Notes under the pieces: generated by a model | Database searches by the model: none | The model's input: the letters and a program-made list of their open reading frames with translations, nothing else | What the model was told of the DNA's origin: nothing | Translations under genes and position numbers: made by a program | Shown: positions 60,597 to 64,000 of the stretch, one piece after another | Layout: each line of letters begins with the position of its first letter | How positions within the stretch are numbered: the stretch's first letter is position 1 | NCBI RefSeq assembly: GCF_030445035.2 | Contig: NC_080690.1 | Span: 35,242,796 to 35,306,795 of the forward strand | DNA from: Dasypus novemcinctus | Taxonomy: Eukaryota > Chordata > Mammalia > Cingulata > Dasypodidae | DNA: 64,000 nt | Reading direction: 5' to 3'

Positions 60597-61215
60597 AGCA
60601 GGGGTAAGCAAACTATAGCGCATGGGCCAAATCCAGACCAGGGCCTATTTTTATTCATATACAGCCAGGACCATTTGCTTACATATTACCTATGGCTGTT
60701 TGGTGGCCTGGAGTTAAACATGTTCTTAATCTTAATCCAGTCCTGTGGGTGTGACCCCATTGTAAATAGGAATTTTTGATGAGGTTACTTCAATTAAGAT
60801 GTGGCCCAACTGAATCAGAATGGGTCTTAATCCTATTACTGGAGGCCTTAAAGAGAAGGCTGCGCAGAGAGAAAGCCACAGGGCAAGAAACTGAGGTCAA
60901 CTGAACCAGGAGGAGAAAGGAAAAGACATTGCCTTGTCTACTGCCATGTGACAAAAACCTCAAGGACCAAGGACTGCCAGCAGCCAGACCCAGAACACCA
61001 TAGTCTTTGGGGACAATGCATCATCTTGCTGATGCCTTGATTCTAGACTTTTTCTAATCTCAAAACCATGAGCCAATGACTACCCATTGTTTAAGCCAAC
61101 CCATTGCATAGTATTTGTTTTAGCAGCCTGAAAACTAATACAGATAGCTTTTCTACTATAATGGCAGAGTTGAAGAGTTGCAACAGAGACTTTATAGAAA
61201 ATGTCTGCCCACCAT
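60597..61215 (+). mobile_element. hAT-Charlie-type MITE split by an LTR
   Basis: Left half 60597-60712: 'AGCAGGGGTAAGCAAACTAT', 'GGGCCAAATCCAGACCAGGG', 'GCTTACATATTACCTATGGC'. Right half from about 61143: 'TCTACTATAATGGCAGAGTT', 'GAAGAGTTGCAACAGAGAC'. Together they read as the well-known CAGGGGTTGGCAAACT-type hAT MITE interrupted after the 'TATGGCTG' block. No transposase. The far right end is eroded. Confidence 0.75.
60713..61142 (+). mobile_element. MaLR/MLT1-like solo LTR inside a MITE
   Basis: 'AATCCAGTCCTGTGGGTGTG', 'CCCATTGTAAATAGGAATTT', 'AAGATGTGGCCCAACTGAAT', 'CAAAACCATGAGCCAATGAC', 'GTTTAAGCCAACCCATTGCA' and the end 'GCAGCCTGAAAACTAATACA'. Same family as 58362-58803. It divides the hAT MITE and is therefore younger than it. 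Confidence 0.7.
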
Positions 61216-61589
61216 GCCTGAAGTATAGTCTTGTTATCGTGATTTGTGTCAGGTGGAACATTACACTAAATGTATCATGAGATATAGTGTAGAAAAGAGT
61301 ATGACTTGCTGTTAGGAAGAGATAAGAAGCAGATACACATGGCATACTGTCAAGCTAGCAACAAAGACTGCTAAAATATCTGAGGAATTTGCTCAATAAT
61401 ATAATGCTACAGGAGGATGACATGAACAATGATAATTCTGTTATAGACACTGGAAGACATTGTTATACTGTAGAAACGACTGTTATAATTATTTCTGATT
61501 TAGCCAGTGTTGTTTCTTAATCTTGCCTGGCATCTTTAAATTCCTTCAAGTGTGACAGCAAAAATCTAGTATTTTAAAACAGAATCATG

Positions 61590-61693
61590 GAGCAGATGTA
61601 GCTCAAGTGGTTGAGTTCCTGCTTCCCACGTACAAGTCCTGGGTTCAATCTCTGGTAACTCCTACCCCCACCCCCCCAAAAAAAAACCCAACC
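61590..61693 (+). repeat. Short tRNA-derived SINE monomer (DAS-like)
   Basis: Head GGAGCAGATGTAGCTCAAG, GTCCTGGGTTCAATCTCTGG box B-like, ACTCCTACCCCC and A tail. Perfect 13-bp target duplication AAACAGAATCATG at 61577-61589 and 61694-61706. Confidence 0.9.
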
Positions 61694-62015
61694 AAACAGA
61701 ATCATGAGTATGAAAAATGTTGAGAAACCACTGTTTTAAACCATCACCTCATCCCTCAACTCTAATTTATCTGGACATTTGACTAATCCTTAATTAACCT
61801 GTGATCTAGAGTTCTGTACACATTTATGAAAATAAAAATGCTAAATTAAATCCAAAGATGAAAAGAGTCTTTTTATTTCCAAAGACATGAGACCTCTACA
61901 AATAAAATTATTCCAAACTAGTGACATATACCAGGCTTTAGAATGTGAAAGAAATATTTCTATTGGATCTTCAAATCACCTGTCGTCAAATACCTGAGAA
62001 TCAAAAAGAACATGT

Positions 62016-62111
62016 TAGAGAGCAGATGTAGCCCAAGTGGTTGAATGCCTGTGTCCCACGTACGAGGTCCTGGGATCAATCCCTGGTACCTCCTAAAAAA
62101 AAAAAAGAAAG
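62016..62111 (+). repeat. Short tRNA-derived SINE monomer (DAS-like)
   Basis: Head AGAGCAGATGTAGCCCAAG, CCACGTACGAGGTCCTGGG, ATCAATCCCTGGTACCTCC and A tail. Target duplication about AAAAGAACATGT (62004) and AAAAGAACAGGT (62112). Nearly the same as the copy 430 bp upstream. Confidence 0.85.
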
Positions 62112-62689
62112 AAAAGAACAGGTCAGGAGGAGCTGAATAGATAGTGTATTTTTTAATGACAAATTGAGAGAAAAGCCATTATAAAGTATTTGAAGCCTAG
62201 CCAAGAATGTTGGTTGGAAAAAAGAATAACTGAATGGTGGAAGAATATTCAGGCCTCCCTGCACCTTCAAAATACCAACCACATTAGACTTGGGGGATAT
62301 ATCTGGAGAAGAAAAAAAGGGGAAAGGAGAATAAAGTCGGAAGGGCAAAGGGGTAGGACTCATGGAAGCAGTTTGCCCTGCAAGAATTTATTGCTACTGA
62401 AAAAGCAACAGGAACACCTCGCCCTCTTTGTTTCCCACCCTTCCTCCCCACTCCACCCCAATCAAGTTGATCAAGATAAACTATGTTGAGAGAAACAAAC
62501 TGAAGCTACTGAATTTCTTTGCTTTTCCCATCAACTACTTCCCAGCTAAATCACTTTAAGACTGTGAAACTGGCCTAGTGTGGAAACGAGCATTTATACA
62601 GGGTGTGGCAACAATTGCACAATTCAGCTTCTCACAAAAAGCAATTCTTCACAGGTGCAGACATGTAATGTGAAAAGACAGAAAAACAA

Positions 62690-62765
62690 AGACAGGGAGG
62701 GAGGGAAGAAGGGAGAAAGGAAGGAAGCAAGGAAGCAAGGAAGCAAGGAAGGGAAGGAAGATTGG
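62690..62765 (+). repeat. (GGAA)n microsatellite-like tract
   Basis: GGAGGGAGGGAAGAAGGG followed by AAGGAAGGAAGCAAGG repeats: a purine-only simple repeat. GGAA repeats are potential ETS-factor sites, but nothing here shows use. Confidence 0.75.
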
Positions 62766-64000
62766 TCAAATGCTTTACTCATTAATTTTCCAGACTATTT
62801 TATTTGTCAGTATGTTGGAGATGAAAAGAAAAGTGCTTTAAAGAACAGCTTATGGTCTATATATCAAGCTAAGCTACACCATACAAAGTGGAGAAAACTC
62901 AGAAATGATATGGGAGCAGATGAAGCAGTCCATGCAGAAATGTGAAACACCAAATTGGCTGTGAACGCTCACCAGTCTCCTTACTGCCTGAAGCTATTTG
63001 TCTTGCACTAGTGCAGAGTGAGTTAACATAGCTAGATAGGGATTCAGATTGCCCTAGTCCAGGAATCAAATGTATTTATCATGTGACAGAGGGACTGCAA
63101 TCTATGCATGTTTGTACTTTGTGAAAAATTCTTCACAGAGAAGCTATTTTAATCCTTGGTTTATACTTCCTTCCCAACTCCCAAATTGCCTATACTTACC
63201 AGTGCTTAGAAACAATGGGATTGTTGGCAGATATCATCAGTCATCAAAAGACAGAGCTGGTATCTTAACAATTCTGTAACTGCTAGCTATGACAGTTTGA
63301 CACCTGAAGGACAGGACAACCTCCACGGATATTATTTTTAATTTTGATTAAAAATCTGGGTGAGCACAATGATTAAGATGTGCTGTCAACTTCCTCCTTG
63401 GTTCTTGTTTCATGTTCTTTCCCATTTCCTTATCTCCTGTCCTTGTTTGTATGTCCTTGCCATACTCCTTCCTGTCAAAAAATTCATGTTTATAGAAACT
63501 TTATTTAAGATCACTTGTATTGTTTCTAGAGCCATAGAAGATGCTATATAAATCTTACAAAAAGACTAGCAAATAATACAAGTGAAGAGGCATGTCTAAT
63601 TCCCTAACTTGCACATTTATATCCAACAATTTACTTCTTCCTTCTCCTAAATCTTCATTATACTTTATGGTAGTACCACTCAAGTGATACATTATCACTT
63701 CATGGACAAGGAAATATTATTTTTATGTTGCAAGCAAGCCCAGAAGAGAAGCTTGGGTGTTACATATAGAAGGTTGCTTAACAGCATCATGTTAAAAAAT
63801 AGTTCATCTATGAGGTTACAGAAGAAGTCATTAGGACCCTAAGTGTGCACTGGGACAAAAGGAAAAAATAACTCTGCCCTGGTTTCTATCAACAAACTAT
63901 AATTTCTTTGCAAAATGTCCTTTTCCATAAATAGAAGGAAATACTTCTCAACTCATTTTATGAGGCCAGCACAAATCTCTTATAAATATATAGATGTAAG

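Larger units (their letters stand above)
61216..64000. other. No gene seen (LPCAT2 intron) apart from SINEs and a GGAA tract
   Basis: Anonymous AT-rich DNA holding the two short SINEs at 61590 and 62016 and the purine tract at 62690. The 121-codon ORF at 62580-62945 reads through that tract and is not a credible gene. Confidence 0.4.

Noticed and set aside
61590-62111. tRNA-like sequences as tRNA genes
   Set aside because: Box A and B-like blocks are present but no cloverleaf or correct 3' end; target duplications and A tails show they are SINEs.
62580-62945. 121-codon plus ORF
   Set aside because: Much of it is translated from the GGAA simple repeat; no recognisable domain.
1-64000. CRISPR arrays, operons, prokaryotic defence or phage genes
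   Set aside because: No direct-repeat/spacer pattern or dense coding; the window is mammalian nuclear DNA.

Overview
This is vertebrate nuclear DNA from a placental mammal, very probably an armadillo (Xenarthra, Dasypus-like). It has GT/AG-spliced exons, AT-rich DNA packed with L1 LINEs, old mammalian repeats (MIR, L2, MaLR-like LTRs, hAT MITEs), and many copies of a tRNA-derived SINE whose head (GGAAGCRGATGTGGCTCAA-type) and 'CCCACGTACRAGGTCCTGGG' body look like the DAS-SINEs of armadillos. The species call is inference from the SINE family. No prokaryotic features are present.

Genes. All real protein-coding sequence lies on the minus strand between 40.7 and 54.8 kb. The last three coding exons of LPCAT2 (lysophosphatidylcholine acyltransferase 2) are at 49128-49226, 44110-44245 and 40699-40883. 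They carry the two EF-hands, a C-terminal tail and a KKDD terminus. The intron upstream of the first of these exons contains the intact single-exon gene CAPNS2 (calpain small subunit 2, 245 aa, 54036-54773), on the same strand as its host. This nested layout is the one known from other mammals. Earlier LPCAT2 exons were not found and should lie beyond position 64000. The neighbouring gene SLC6A2, expected downstream of LPCAT2, is not visible.

Layout. 1-9.4 kb: GC-richer, gene-free DNA with old L2/MIR-age fragments. 9.4-12.4 kb: a minus-strand L1 3' half carrying a dimeric SINE, followed by a long SINE. 12.4-16 kb: mostly anonymous DNA ending in a short L1 3' end. 16-24.6 kb: decayed minus-strand L1s with five SINEs and two LTRs inserted. 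24.7-35.6 kb: a plus-strand L1 containing a LIN28A processed pseudogene, which is itself split by a minus-strand, internally deleted L1 with a complete 5' end. 35.6-39.8 kb: L1 3' ends, a hAT MITE, a SINE and anonymous DNA. 40-49.2 kb: LPCAT2 3' end and introns with MIR, old repeats and one SINE. 49.2-64 kb: the LPCAT2 intron with CAPNS2, L1 3' ends, MIR, two MaLR-like LTRs (one splitting a hAT MITE) and two short SINEs.

The window's most notable structure is the three-layer insertion at 26.3-35.6 kb, which can be read from target-site duplications and from continuity of the outer elements. I see no convincing evidence of an undescribed functional system. The strongest loci are a conserved nested gene pair and a well-preserved retrotransposition history.
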